Below the pieces are notes generated by a model. The model searched no databases. It was given only the letters and a program-made list of their open reading frames with translations, and was not told the DNA's origin. From assembly GCA_009763385.1 (NCBI GenBank), contig CM019824.1, positions 143,351,705 through 143,415,704 of the forward strand: a stretch of DNA of 64,000 nt. The letters run 5' to 3'. Made by a program: the position numbers and the translations under genes. Origin of the DNA: Coix lacryma-jobi var. lacryma-jobi. Its lineage: Eukaryota; Streptophyta; Magnoliopsida; Poales; Poaceae. Positions 20,480 through 30,771 of the stretch are shown here, one piece after another; position 1 is the first letter of the stretch; each line of letters starts with the position of its first letter.

Positions 20480-21667
20480 TGTCGGTGTTTCGAACCCAGG
20501 GGTATGACACCAACGAGTAATACGATCGCGTGCTTCTCTCCCTGGATGGTGATGCAAGATGACACAAGGATTTATCCTGGTTCGGGCAAAGAAGGCCCTA
20601 CGTCCAGCGAGGGAGGTGGTTCTTGTATTACTTGCACCTAAGTGCTTGTACAGGGGCGAATACAAGCTCAGTGAGCGTGGACCGGAGTCCGGACTCGAAT
20701 GTATGTGTGTGTGGACTCGTGTGTTGTGTAACTGTCGACCTCTGTCTCCCTCCCGCGCGAAGGACCCTGGCGTCCCCTTTTATAGAACAAGAGGAGACCA
20801 GGGTTTACACAGGACGGATATGTACAGCGCCCGATATGGCGTAGGGCAGGGATCCTGTCTTGTCGGGGCCACTGGGGCCGACGTGGGTGTTGCTGTTGAA
20901 GCGTCCTTGAGGTGTGGCTTCCGTCCTTGGTGTAGACGTGGCGTCGATCCGGCGGGGCGGCCATGCTGCGCTCGTACTGGCTCGTACCGGTTGCGGCTGG
21001 GCCCCTCCGAATCTTTGGGGTACCTGTCCTCCAAAAGACAAGGGAGTCATCAGGACTCGAGGGGCGCGGAGGCGCGGAGCCGGCCTCGAGGTGTTATAGT
21101 GCATGGGCTCGAGGGGCGCGGAGCCGGCCTCGAGGTGTTACAGTGCATGGTATGGCCGAACAGTGTTGTACCGGTGCCCTTTTACCCATGCCTGCGATGA
21201 AAACGAGACTTGGACCCTTACACCGAGTCACTGTGGGACGTGCTATGCACCAGCGGACATGACTGGAGTAGGTGGATGCATTAAATGCGTGGTATGGGGC
21301 TAGTATCCAATGTCTGGGCCGCTCGAGGGAGGCGTGAAGCGTCTCGAGGGGCTGGCTGCCGTGTTAGGGAGGCTCGAGGTCCCCGCGTGGGTCTCGAGGT
21401 GTGATGTTCGGCCGTGGGGGGGGCTCGAGGCCCCCAGCGCCAAGGCTTGAGTTGTCGGGTCGCGCTCGTCCGAGGCCTGGAGGGCTCGGTCGGGACGGAG
21501 CGCGTGGGTTCGCCCGAGGCCTGACTTTAGAGGGCTCGGACGAGGCGGGCTTCGAGGGATTGGTTGCTGGAAAGGTTGGCCTAGCTGGAGTTTATTAATT
21601 GGTGTTCTGGGTCTAACCTATTTATTTTGCGTGGGTTGGGGGTACCCCCTTTTTTGTACCACCGACA
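20480..21667 (-). repeat. 5' LTR of the inner element
   Basis: 1188 bp, nearly identical to 11286-12472. Visible differences are four single-base changes (near 20684, 20980, 21010 and 21571) and one extra C in the run near 21647. A minus-strand TATAAAA lies at 20778-20784. Confidence 0.93.
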
Positions 21668-22141
21668 CTCTTGAATTGACTGCTTGGATAACTCATGGAC
21701 AAAGGTACCACTGGGAACCCGAGCTCTGTCAGAACCCAATTTGGCTAGGACATCTGCTGCTACATTGAGATCCCGGGTAACATGAATGAGTTCCAGCCCA
21801 GAAAAGTGTTTTTCCAGTTTACGGACTTCCGCGCAATAGACATTTATTGTTTCCTTGGTACAATCCCAGTCTTTGTTGACTTGGTGAATTACCATAGAAG
21901 AGTCGCCGTAGACTAGGAGTCGCTTGATGCCCAATGCGACTGCTAGCTTGAGTCCGTGGAGTAGCGCTTCATATTCTGCTTCATTGTTGGTAGCGGGCCA
22001 CAATATTTGTAGAATGTACTTGAGCTGCTCTCCGGCGGGTGATACAAGTAGTACTCTGGCTCCTGCTCCTCCGAGTTTTAGGGACCCATCGAAGTACATC
22101 TTCCAATGATCGGGAATAGCGTTGTCTTGGATCTGCTGTAT
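21668..22141 (-). pseudogene. Second ('archaeal' type) RNaseH of the outer Tat element
   Basis: The frame shows the acidic active-site pattern of type I RNaseH: Asp in MYFDGS, Glu in NNEAEYEALLHG, Asp in LLVYGDSSMVI, Asp in NVAADVLAKLG. A second RNaseH after the RT-RNaseH is a known mark of Tat elements. It is in the same frame as RT and is separated from it by an in-frame TAA (22142-22144). The inner element inserted just after the domain, at the SIQE codons. Confidence 0.85.
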
Positions 22142-23479
22142 TTATGTCCACTCGGCGATGAAATCAGCTAGAGCCTGTGACTTGATTGCTTTCCTGGGAG
22201 TGAACTTGATGTTGAGTGCCCCCAATTTGACTGCCCACTTGGAAATTCTGCCAGTAGAATCACGATTGTGGAGGATTTCTCCCAAAGGAAAATCAGTAAC
22301 AACTGTGATCTCATGGGCTTCGAAGTAATGCCATAGATTTCTTGAAGATATAAGTAGGGCGTAGAGTAATTTCTGTACTTGTGGGTATCTGGCCTTTGAA
22401 TCGGAGAGTACCTCACTGATGTAGTATACTGGTCGCTAGGTGTGGTAGATGTGCTTGTCATCCTTGCGCTCCACTACAATCGCTGTGCTTATAACGTGTG
22501 TGGTAGCTGCGATATAAAGCATCATCGGCTCCTTGGGTTCTGGTGGCGTCAGTATAGGTGAATTGGTAAGGTGTCCTTTGAGTTGTTCGAAGGCTTTGTC
22601 CGCTTCTTTTGTCCACTGAAATTTATCGATGGCCTTGAGTAATTTGAAGAAAGGGAGTCCCTTTTCTCTCAGCCGTGAGATAAATCGATTCAGCGCGGCC
22701 ATGCACCCGGTAAGCTTCTGAACATCCCTGATTGAGGTCGGTGGCTTCATGTTGATGATAGCTGAGATCTGCTTTTGACTAGCCTCGATGCCCCGATGGC
22801 TAACGAGAAATCCGAGTAACTGGCTTGAGGGTACTCCGAAAACGCATTTTGTGGGATTGAGTCTCCATTGATATGCGCACATTCGGTTGAAAGTTTCCTC
22901 CAGGTCTGATATGAGAGTAGTCGGATCCTTTGTCTTTATGACCACATCATCAACATAAGCTTCTGCATTGCGGCCGATTTGGTCACCCAGGCAATCTTGG
23001 ATAGCTCGTTGATAAGTGGCCCCTGCATTCTTCAGCCCAAAGGACATGGTTTTATAACAGTAGGCGCCAAAGGGAGTTATAAACGATGTCTTGGGTTGAT
23101 CTTCTTCTTTGAGAGCAATCTGGTGGTACCCGGAGTAGCAATCCAGAAAGGATAATAGAGCAGAGCCGGCGGTGGCATCAACTATTTGATCTATCCTCGG
23201 TAATCCGAAAGGATCCTTTGGACAGTGTTTGTTGAGGTCTGTGTAGTCGACACACATGCGCCACTCAGCAGAGTTCTTCTTCCTGACTAGCACTGGGTTA
23301 GCTAACCACTCGGGGTGGAGGATTTCTTTGATGAATCCGGCTGCGAGTAGTTTAGCTATTTCCTTCTTGATCGCCTCTTTCTTCTCTGGTGAGAATCGTC
23401 GTAGTCTTTGCTTGATAGGTCTAGAACCTTCTTTTAATTCCAATTTGTGCTCAGCCAAATTCCTTGGGACTCCTGGCAT
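22142..23479 (-). pseudogene. Reverse transcriptase-RNaseH of the outer Tat element
   Basis: The RT copies element RNA into DNA. Motifs in order: EWRMCVDYTDLNKHCPKD, RIDQIVDATAGSALLSFLD, YSGYHQIALKEEDQPKTSF, the catalytic AEAYVDDVVIK (YVDD) and a connecting domain (FQWTKEADKAFEQLKGHL). The first RNaseH follows from 22435 downwards (YYISEVLSDSKARYPQVQKL). Stops in the same frame at 22436-22438 (TAG) and 22142-22144 (TAA) split it. The frame differs from that of the protease, so a shift lies near 23440-23479. Confidence 0.9.
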
Positions 23480-24279
23480 ATCAGCCGGTTTCCAAGCAAA
23501 TATATCTTTGTTTGCTCTAAGGAACTTGGTGAGCGCGAATTCCTATTCTTCAGATAGGTGAGCACTGATAACCGCTGTCTTGGAGGGATCACCGGTTTCC
23601 AGGTCAATGGTTTTGTAGAGACTTCTGCTGATGGTTGGATAGTACCCGCCTTCTTGGTGGGGATTTCTGAATCTCCAGGCTTGGTACTATGCACCATCTG
23701 AGCGAGTTCTTGTACTTCCAGGGCGAGTTGAGATTTTTCAGCGATTTGAACAGCCTCTGTGTCACAATCGAATGATCGCTTCAAGTCACCCCTGAAGGTT
23801 AGGATTCCCTTAGGACCCGACATCCTCAGCATAAGGTACGGGTAATGAGGCACTGCCATAAACTTGGCGATGGCTGGTCGTCCAAATATGGCGTGGTACG
23901 ATGATTCGAAGTCGGCTACCTCAAAACTGATGTACTCAGTCCGGTAATTGATCTGAGTTCCAAAAGTGACGGGTAGTGTGATCCTTACGAGTGGTACAGC
24001 CGCCTTTCCGGGTACTATACCGTAGAAAGGGGCACTTGATGGTGTGAGTTGGGTTGCGAGATCCAGATTCATCTTGCGTAGAGTGCTTGCGAATATGACG
24101 TTAAGTCCTGCCCCTCGATCGATGAGCACTCTTCCCAACGTAAACCCGGCGACCGTAGGATCCAGGACTAGCGGGTAATGCCCTGCATTGGAGACGCTGG
24201 TCCATTGGTCTGCTCGGGAGAAACTAATCGGGTGTTCACACCAGTCAAGATATCTGGGAGTTGCTGGTTCTGTAGACAT
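23480..24279 (-). pseudogene. Aspartic protease region of the outer Tat element
   Basis: The protease cuts Gag-Pol. The active-site segment reads GRVLIDRGAGLNVIF; most relatives have DGG or DSG there, so DRG may be a lesion or a lineage variant. Later blocks (ITLPVTFGTQINYRTEYISF, YHAIFGRPAIAKFMAVPHY) are typical of the gypsy protease fold. The frame is offset against both gag and RT, which I read as mutation, not programmed shifting. Confidence 0.75.
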
Positions 24280-26480
24280 AATTTCTCATAGGGAAAGCTT
24301 TTGGAGCCTTTTGTTGTCGCTGGTAGTTACTCCCCCAAATATGACGTTGATGGTCCCTTTGGGGTGCTGGAAACCGCCAGCGTCCTGCTGAGGGTCTTCG
24401 GCTGCTTTTTTTCCCCTTGTCTTTCTTGTTTTTATTGAAGTCAGAGTTTAAGCCTCTCTCCTTGAGCTGTCGACAATGCCTAGCCTGATGTCCTCCTTTA
24501 GGATGGAAAGGGCACGGTCCGTCGAGTAAGTCATCAAAGGTGGATGGCTTATTCCCCTTCTTTTGAGGCTCCATGGCAGCAACAGTATTGTCTCATGTTC
24601 TCTTGCGGGTGCTGTGGTGTCTGGTTGCCTCTCTGAATGTTCCCTCGATCGCCCTGAGTGTTCCTCTCGGGGAAACGTTCCTGAGTGCGTTCTTCTGTTG
24701 CAATCATGGAATTTACAGCCCGATGGAACTCGTCAGCGGTGGTCGGGTCCTGCTTGATGAAATCTTTGTAATTGTACCTTTCGCAAATTCCGTTGCCAAA
24801 AAGGTCAATTACTTCTCTGTCTATGATGTCAGATACTGTGGAGCGGATCTCTGAGAAGCGCCTATAGTACTCTCGTATTGACTCATTTTTCTGTTGCTTG
24901 CAGGTCGTGAGCTTAGTCCGGGGATCTGATCTCTCGGGGACGCCCGCAAAGTTCTCTATGAAGATACGATGGAGTTGTTCCCAGGAGTCGATGGACTCGG
25001 GCTTAAGCCTGTCGAACCAAGCGAGTGGCATTGTCTCTAAAGCCATTGGGAGGAAGAGTGCTTTGACATCGTTGCTTCCTCCTGCTAACTCAACTGCTTG
25101 AGCGTATAGTCTGAGCCACCGTTTAGGTTCTGTCTTCCCATCGTACTTTGAGTAGTTCCCGGGTTTGAATTTTCGTGGGAACGGGACTGCTCGTAGCCTC
25201 TGGGAAAAGCAAGGGAAACGATCGACTGCGTCGGATGCTGCAATTGCGACTCCTCGGTATGAAGATTTGGCTCCTCCTTCAGCTTGATCAGGTACTCGGT
25301 GGCCCAGACGACTCCTCGCTGGAACCCGGCCGAGTCGCTACTGAACGGGTCGCCTCTGGCTTGGATGGGATGAAGCTTGTTCATCAGCTAGAGACTCAAG
25401 GTTCTATCCCCGGAGTTGTAGCGCATTAGTCTGAAGCATGATCAGTCGTCGCTCTTCATCGGGGGTGCGGTTGTCCTTGGCTCCCATCTCTGTAGCTAGG
25501 GCCATAATGTTCTGGTAGGGTGTCTGGAAAACCTTGTGACCAGCGACTCTCATAAACTCAGGATCAAGGTTGCGGGAGCAATCAGCTCGTCGGCGATTGT
25601 GATCGTTTTGTGATTGATGCTCCTGATCACGTTGGGCGCGAGCATGGTTTTCCGCGTCCTCTTCTAGGCGCCTTCGAGTATTATACTCTTCGAGTCGTAC
25701 ATTGTAGCGGTCTATGGCTTCCTTGCGGTGATTTGCGCGCCTTCTGCGAGCTTCTTTAGCTTGATTCCTTCTGATTCTCTCAGCCTTTAATGACTCGGTT
25801 TCTCCGGGTTCTTCTGGGTCGTTGTCAGATATCATACTCAGAGTTTCATCATCCTGGAAGACATCTGGAGGGGTTGGTGGTCGTAGAGATGACTGATGCC
25901 CCGCCATGAAAACTTCACGGGTGTAGCCCTGGTTTATTGATCCTGGCGTAACCGACTCCAAAGTAGAAGTGCTGGAGATTAGTTCTGTTGAGGTTTCATG
26001 TTCCTCAAAGGGGAGCTGACGTCCATGTTGATATGGAAGTTGCTGGTCGATTGTGCCAATCAGCCTAGCCGGAGCTAGCTGTATTGGCCAATGGACAATG
26101 TTACCCTCCTTGGTAGAGCTAAACACGAGTCCTTCTTGAGCTCCGGTCAAAGGTATCTGTTGATACTCTTTGAATTTTGCGTCAATCAGGTCTTGGAAGT
26201 CTTCAGTCGAGTTCCGCAGTCCGAAGGTGATACCATGTTTGATCTCCGAGTCCTTTTCGTTCTCAGAATTTGAGTTCGAGTAGGAGTCGGGTGCTTCAGG
26301 TTGGTCTCCAGAATCTTGCGGATCTTGGATAGCAAGGTTTGCTAAGTTCTGGGTGAGATCACTCATCTTTGGTGTGGCTTGTGCTTCCAGATCAGTGTGG
26401 AGTTGTCGATGCAACTTTCCTTGATCATCCGCGATGCAAGTCCATGAGCCAAAAACGAAAATTGATCCCGCCGAGAACAT
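24280..26480 (-). pseudogene. Gag of the outer Tat element, broken
   Basis: The start ATG at 26478-26480 (MFSAGSIFVFGSW) lies 45 nt after the primer-binding site. The N-terminal part is disordered and ends in a basic helix (RIRRNQAKEARRRRANHRKE). The core gag domain runs from about 25190 to 24700 (YSKYDGKTEPKRWLRLYAQA, MALETMPLAWFDRLKPESID, ESIREYYRRFSEIRS). A zinc-binding segment CPFHPKGGHQARHC follows near 24510. Stops in the gag frame at 25404-25406 and 25338-25340 and a frameshift near 24560 inactivate it. Unlike the inner gag it retains the zinc-binding part. Confidence 0.82.
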
Positions 26481-26524
26481 GTTGTCGTGGTTCGCCGGGC
26501 TCTTGGTCGTCGAATCGCCGAAAG

Positions 26525-26542
26525 CCCCTACCTGGCGCGCCA
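26525..26542 (-). promoter_or_regulatory. Primer-binding site of the outer element
   Basis: TGGCGCGCCAGGTAGGGG on the minus strand, two bases from the LTR end at 26545; identical to that of the inner element. Confidence 0.85.
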
Positions 26543-26544
26543 GC

Positions 26545-26958
26545 TGTCGGTGTTTGTTAACCGGCAACTCGTCTTGAGTAATCTCAGACGATTTGTTCGG
26601 TGGGGATCGGCGTTCGTAGGACTCGGCGAGTACACAGGGACAACGATTTATACTGGTTCAGGCCGCTAAATAGCGTAATACCTTACGTCCAGTGCGGCGT
26701 GTGCCTTGCGTATGATTATGATTCAATTGATTGGAGCCCGCACCTGCTTCCCCTTATATATCCGGGTGAAGCATAGCGCAGACCGAGTCCTAGTCGGTTA
26801 CAATGGAGGAGTCCTATTCTAAGTCCAAGACTTCCTTTAAGAACTCGACTAAGTTACAATGAGAGTCCTAATCCAAGTACACTTCGTATTAAGTCTTCGG
26901 ATCTCCCGTTCCGTCCGGGATTAGTCGGAGTAATCATCTTCTGATGACATCTCTGACA
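26545..26958 (-). repeat. 5' LTR of the outer element
   Basis: It begins (plus reading) TGTCGGTGTTTG, sharing its first 11 bases with the inner LTR, and probably ends CTCTGACA at 26958. The right end is inferred from the TGTC/GACA match because the partner LTR is missing. A minus-strand TATATAAG at 26753-26760 fits the promoter. Confidence 0.65.
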
Positions 26959-27486
26959 TCCTGGTCCGTCACCTCCCTCTTCCGCCCCGCCGGCCCCCTG
27001 CCCCTCTCCCCGGCTTCCTCGCCGGCGGCATGGGCAGGCGAGCCGGCCCCCTCCCCCTCCTCTCCATCCTCTCCCTCCTTTCGTTTTGCGTTTTTCTTGG
27101 TTTTCCTTCTTCAATAATGGCGGCCTTCGCCCCCTTGCCCGTCGCCGGCATCGGAGTGGACGCCTCCGGCTGCCTCCTCCCTGATCCGGTTGGCTGCAGC
27201 CGGATCGGTGAGGACTCGCTTCGGATCTGGCCGGCTGGCGATGCGGTCTCCTCGCGAGATGCGCGGGGAGTAGGGTTGCGGATCTGCGACCGATGGTGGA
27301 CGTCGTCCTACAGATGGCGGGACTGGACCTGTCGGTGGCGCACTCGCGCGCCGCCGCCGGACTCCCATCGGCGTCCACGTCGCCGTGCCATGGCCTGCAC
27401 TCCTTCCTCGGCATGGCGTCGGGGGTTCTCGCCCCCCTCTGCGAGGCCGGGGTGGCCGTCCTCCTGGGCCTCTCCGACGCGCTGCG
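26959..27486. other. GC-rich sequence before the histone fragment
   Basis: About 530 bp of GC-rich DNA with open frames in both directions but no recognisable domain. It may be part of the same transposed or duplicated segment as the H2A.X-like fragment. Confidence 0.4.
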
Positions 27487-27720
27487 GTCGTCTCCGCCGT
27501 CCTCGCTGCCGAGGTGCGGGAGCTGGCGGGCAACACGGCGCACGACAACACGAAGAACCGCATCGTGGCGTTCCACATCCAGCTCGCAGTGCGCAAAGAA
27601 GAGGAGCTCAGCAATCTGCTCGGCGCCGTCACCATCGTTGCCGGCGGGGTGCTGCCCAACATCTACTTGGCCGGCGGCAAGGGCAAGGCCGATCTCGGAT
27701 CTGCGTCCCAGGAGTTCTAG
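27487..27720 (+). pseudogene. Histone H2A.X-like gene fragment
   Basis: The frame matches the histone fold from helix 2 to the C-terminus: AAEVRELAGNTAHDN, RIVAFHIQLAVR, KEEELSNLLGAVTIVAGGV, LPNIY, AGGKGKADLGSASQEF. The SQEF end is the phosphorylation motif of plant H2A.X, which marks DNA breaks. The N-terminal half of H2A is not readable in any frame. Residues are missing in the VLEYLAAEV segment and in the docking segment around LLPKK. With no start, this is a fragment and not a gene. Downstream 27721-28144 holds no recognised gene. Confidence 0.8.
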
Positions 27721-28152
27721 GCGGCGACTTTGGCAACGCCACAGGTTCGGACGAGGCTGTTTCTCAGCGCCCTGCGCTTGTCGCTGTACGTAGCACCAGG
27801 CGTGTCGCGGTCCCCGGCGGTCGCCATGGGTGTGGTGGCCTCGGCCATGAAGCCGGCAGATGCAGGAGCTTACTCCATACGAATCTCATCCATCGAGACT
27901 CCTGTTCTTCGTTGTGGGGTCCACTTTCTGCAGCTTGGGACCCACCAGTGCAACGCGGTAGACATGCAGGACCACTTCGTGTCCTCGGGATGACATGTGC
28001 ATTCATCGACATGGCTCACATGGTGGTTCTATCTTTTCGAGGGCACGTCGCACATGCAGAACATTTTTGTGTATTGTATGGATCTGCTTCACAACCTTTC
28101 TAGAGGCATGGAAGTGGGAAAACATTTATTGTTGTTCGGGTTGACCGCCAAC

Positions 28153-29350
28153 CATAGGCGGATCTAGTGGGTTACACGGGTATGGTATGGCATACCCTAG
28201 GCCTAGCTCAATAAGCTTACATGTATTCTATAAAAAAAAGAAAAAAAAATCATTCGCTTCCCTCTCGCACCTGCTCGGTCGCTACCTTGTGCAACGAAAC
28301 ACGAAAGGCGACTCGCATGCGCTGCACCCGCTCGACCGCTCCCTTGCTGGTAAGGTTGGATATCGAGCCGAGCTAGCTCGGCTTAGCTCGACTTGTTCTG
28401 GCTCGTTAAGATAACGAGCTATCTTAACGAGCCAGAACGTCAGCTCGGCTCGGCTCGTTAAAAGCTCGAGCTAGCTCGTTAAGCTCACGAGCCAGGTATA
28501 AAAAGTATACAAAATATAATATTTATATTTATCTAAAGCTTAATAATAGTAATAATATAAAAATAACACATCCAACAACGTTAATCGAACTAAAAATTAG
28601 TAAATGTTAACATATATACATGTATAATAACATACAAGATTATTATACCATATATTCATTAGAAATAAAACGATAAAGTCATAATAATCACAAATTTATA
28701 GGGTATAGACTAGTCATTAACCAATTATAAAATACAAGATACAAAATAATACAAAAATTTATATAAGATCTGTTGTTTTTTCCTTAGAAGCTTTGGCTCG
28801 CGAGCTGGCTCCAGTTAGCTCGTTATAGCTAACGAGCTAAAATCTTGGCTCAACTCGGCTCGTTAGCATAACGAGCCGAGCCGAGCGAGCTAACGGGCTT
28901 CGAGTTTTTCGTCCAGCCTTACCTGCCGGCCTGCCCAGCTGTCTCTTGACCCTCGCTGGTTTGTCCACTCCTCTCGGTGGCGCATGACACCCGGCTCTTG
29001 CCCTAGTATTGAGAGGCCAACACGCTCCGACTCTGCCCCGGCGCCTCTTCTCCCGGTGGCCGGCCCCAACTGGTGGCTAGCTCCGCCCCAACAACCCACC
29101 TTCGGCCGACCGCCCCCACTAAGCTGCCCTTGCGTCCTTGCCGCAGCCCTCAGCTGGTGAGAACTTGATCCGTTCTGCTCTTCCCCTTTATTTCCTCTAG
29201 TCCCAAATCCCTAACCCTAACGAGCCAACTCTAAAGCTAGAATTACAACTTGATACCTATATTGATGTCACGAGACAAGACGATAGATTTGGTGGCCTAG
29301 AAAATTTTTGGTTCGGCATACCCTATGTAAAATTTCTGGCTCCGCCACTG
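28153..29350. mobile_element. hAT-type element with 8-bp target duplication
   Basis: The ends are CATAGGCGGATC (left) and, on the other strand, CAGTGGCGGAGCC (right). The 8-bp repeat CCGCCAAC flanks both sides (28145-28152, 29351-29358), the hallmark of hAT insertion. Subterminal GGGTATGSCATACCCTA-like sequence occurs at both ends. There is no transposase, so it is non-autonomous. A second hAT-like element (28351-28921) is nested in it. Confidence 0.8.
28351..28921. mobile_element. Nested hAT-like element with AGCTCG subterminal repeats
   Basis: Ends are TAAGGTTGGATATCGAG and, in reverse, TAAGGCTGGACGAAAAACTC. Flanks CTTGCTGG (28343-28350) and CCTGCCGG (28922-28929) agree at six of eight bases. 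Both arms are built from many GAGCTCG/CGAGCC/AACGAGC motifs around an AT-rich core. A related copy in opposite orientation is at 46046-46494. Confidence 0.7.
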
Positions 29351-29359
29351 CCGCCAACC

Positions 29360-29907
29360 ACCGTTGATGCTGATCCTCAGATTTAACAGTGATAGTTGTA
29401 GACCCAGTGCCTTGAGCTCGGTGAATTTTCCTACCTATCTACAGCTCAGGTTAATATATCCTCGAAGACACAGGCCGATCAGACAGTCGAGGGGAGCGCC
29501 GGCTGGCCTATCGGAGTGCGAGAACGAGGACCCTCGATGTTTTTATCGTGCCCACATCTCGTGGGTCATGCGCCCCCGATGGAAATATCACATATGTCCT
29601 CAGAAGATGTTCTGTAATCTGGGAACTCTTTTCCCACAAAGTTGTACTGGATTTTAATATAATATAAGTGTTGTTGTTGTCAAAAAAAATCCTAGTGACC
29701 AGCGAGCAGCAGCAAAAGAAGCACGTCGAAAAAAACAAATAAATTCTGTATCCATGCGACGCGATCAGTGAGAGACTGAGAGTGAGACGTTAATGTGCGT
29801 CGCTGTTGGCAGTGCATGGATATAAACAAAAGAAGCACGCGGTACTCGTGGCGCGCCAACTTGCTAGAGACAATGGTAACACCACAAGATTTTTTTTTTT
29901 CTTTATA
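29360..29907. other. Intergenic, no gene recognised
   Basis: It continues the sequence interrupted by the hAT element. A short GTTGTTGTTGT run near 29670 is present. The phrase AATCCTAGTGACC at about 29688 also occurs near 5738 by the UGT promoter. No coding evidence. Confidence 0.4.
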
Positions 29908-30142
29908 CTCCCTCCATCCCAAATTATAAATCATTCCAAAAATTTTGGAGAGTCAAAATTTCTCAAGTTTAATCAAATTTATATAATAAGATAATAATAT
30001 TTATGATATCAATTAAGTATTATTAGATTCTTTATTAGTTATATTTTTATAGTATACTTATTTGATATCATAAATCTTTGTGTATCTCTCTAGAAATTTG
30101 GTCAAACATAGAAAAGCTTTTTGGCTCTCCAAGATTTTTGTG
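29908..30142. mobile_element. Stowaway-like MITE, right end lost
   Basis: The left end CTCCCTCCATCCCAAATTAT follows TA, as in Stowaway/mariner MITEs. An inner inverted pair (CCAAAAATTTTGGAGAG near 29935 and CTCTCCAAGATTTTTG near 30125) marks the two arms, but the GGAGGGAG end on the right is missing. Confidence 0.6.
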
Positions 30143-30771
30143 TAGAAAGGCTCAGACAGCTCAGCCTGACAAGAACTCGACCGCTTCTCTAGGACATCTA
30201 CCTACATAGGGTTAGTCAGCGCAGTCATCCTTCTTAGACTCACAGGCCCTGCTTCAACAGTTCAAGGTCGTCCCCCGTACTCCAGATACTTCAGTGTCCG
30301 ACTCGTCTGCCCCTGTGCCATCTGCAGAACCGTAGATTTGGTGCTTGACGCCAAAAGGAAGAGAGTCGAGTATAGATTTAGGGGGAGTGTCGTGATAGGG
30401 TTTTGGATCTTTGTGTGATATACTCTAGTGCATGCTTCATATTTACTTCATGTTTCGCATTGTATTATATGTGTGTTTATGGATCTTTATGACATGTTTG
30501 TGCTCACTTACAATATTCTATATGACATGTCATGTTTCTTCGCTCATTTACTTGTACTTCACTCTATATCGTTTGAGTAATTGAGCTCTATGTCTCTTGC
30601 ACTTGTATTTCACTCATATTTTTTAAGTGCATGATGTTGGCATGATATGTATGAGCTTGCCTCTAACCCAATTTCTCTTATCCATAGCAAGTTCATACAT
30701 ATCATGATTTGAAAACCTCTTTTCTCTATACTCGAGGTTGTGGTGTTATCAATCACCAAAAAGGGAGAGAT
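30143..30771 (+). mobile_element. 3' internal part of a Ty1/copia element
   Basis: This stretch precedes an LTR and ends in a polypurine tract AAAAAGGGAGAGA (30758-30770). The phrase TTTAGGGGGAGTGTCGTG near 30390 is usual downstream of copia pol in SIRE/Maximus-type elements. A 17-bp inverted pair (GCATGATATGTATGAGC / TTCATACATATCATG) lies near 30630-30700. No intact pol frame remains; the 5' side is lost. Confidence 0.55.

Larger units (their letters stand above)
11286..21667 (-). mobile_element. Inner Tat-like element, complete ends, no pol
   Basis: Two direct repeats of 1187 and 1188 bp (TGTCGGTG...CACCGACA) bound the 10.4 kb element. On the minus strand it has a primer-binding site next to the right LTR and a purine-rich tract next to the left LTR, so transcription runs right to left. 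The 4-bp repeat CTCT flanks it (11282-11285 and 21668-21671); a 5-bp CTCTT with one T lost is also possible. Inside are a gag frame (18723-20423) and a spliced antisense gene (13787-17875). No protease, RT, RNaseH or integrase motif was found. The LTRs differ by only four visible substitutions and one length change, so the insertion is young. Confidence 0.92.
5930..26958 (-). mobile_element. Outer Tat-lineage Ty3/gypsy element, truncated and interrupted
   Basis: Minus-strand order from right to left: LTR (26958-26545), primer-binding site, gag, protease, RT-RNaseH, second RNaseH, [inner element 21667-11286], integrase, then a gene on the opposite strand (6130-9185). A second, 'archaeal' RNaseH and an antisense extra gene between pol and the 3' LTR are known traits of the Tat lineage (Grande, RIRE2, Retand). 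The 3' LTR that should lie left of 5.9 kb is absent. Coding parts carry several stops and frameshifts, so this copy is old and non-functional. Confidence 0.85.

Noticed and set aside
27030..28103. 357-codon plus frame spanning the histone fragment
   Set aside because: The H2A.X-like reading is in a different frame; this one is arginine-rich noise.
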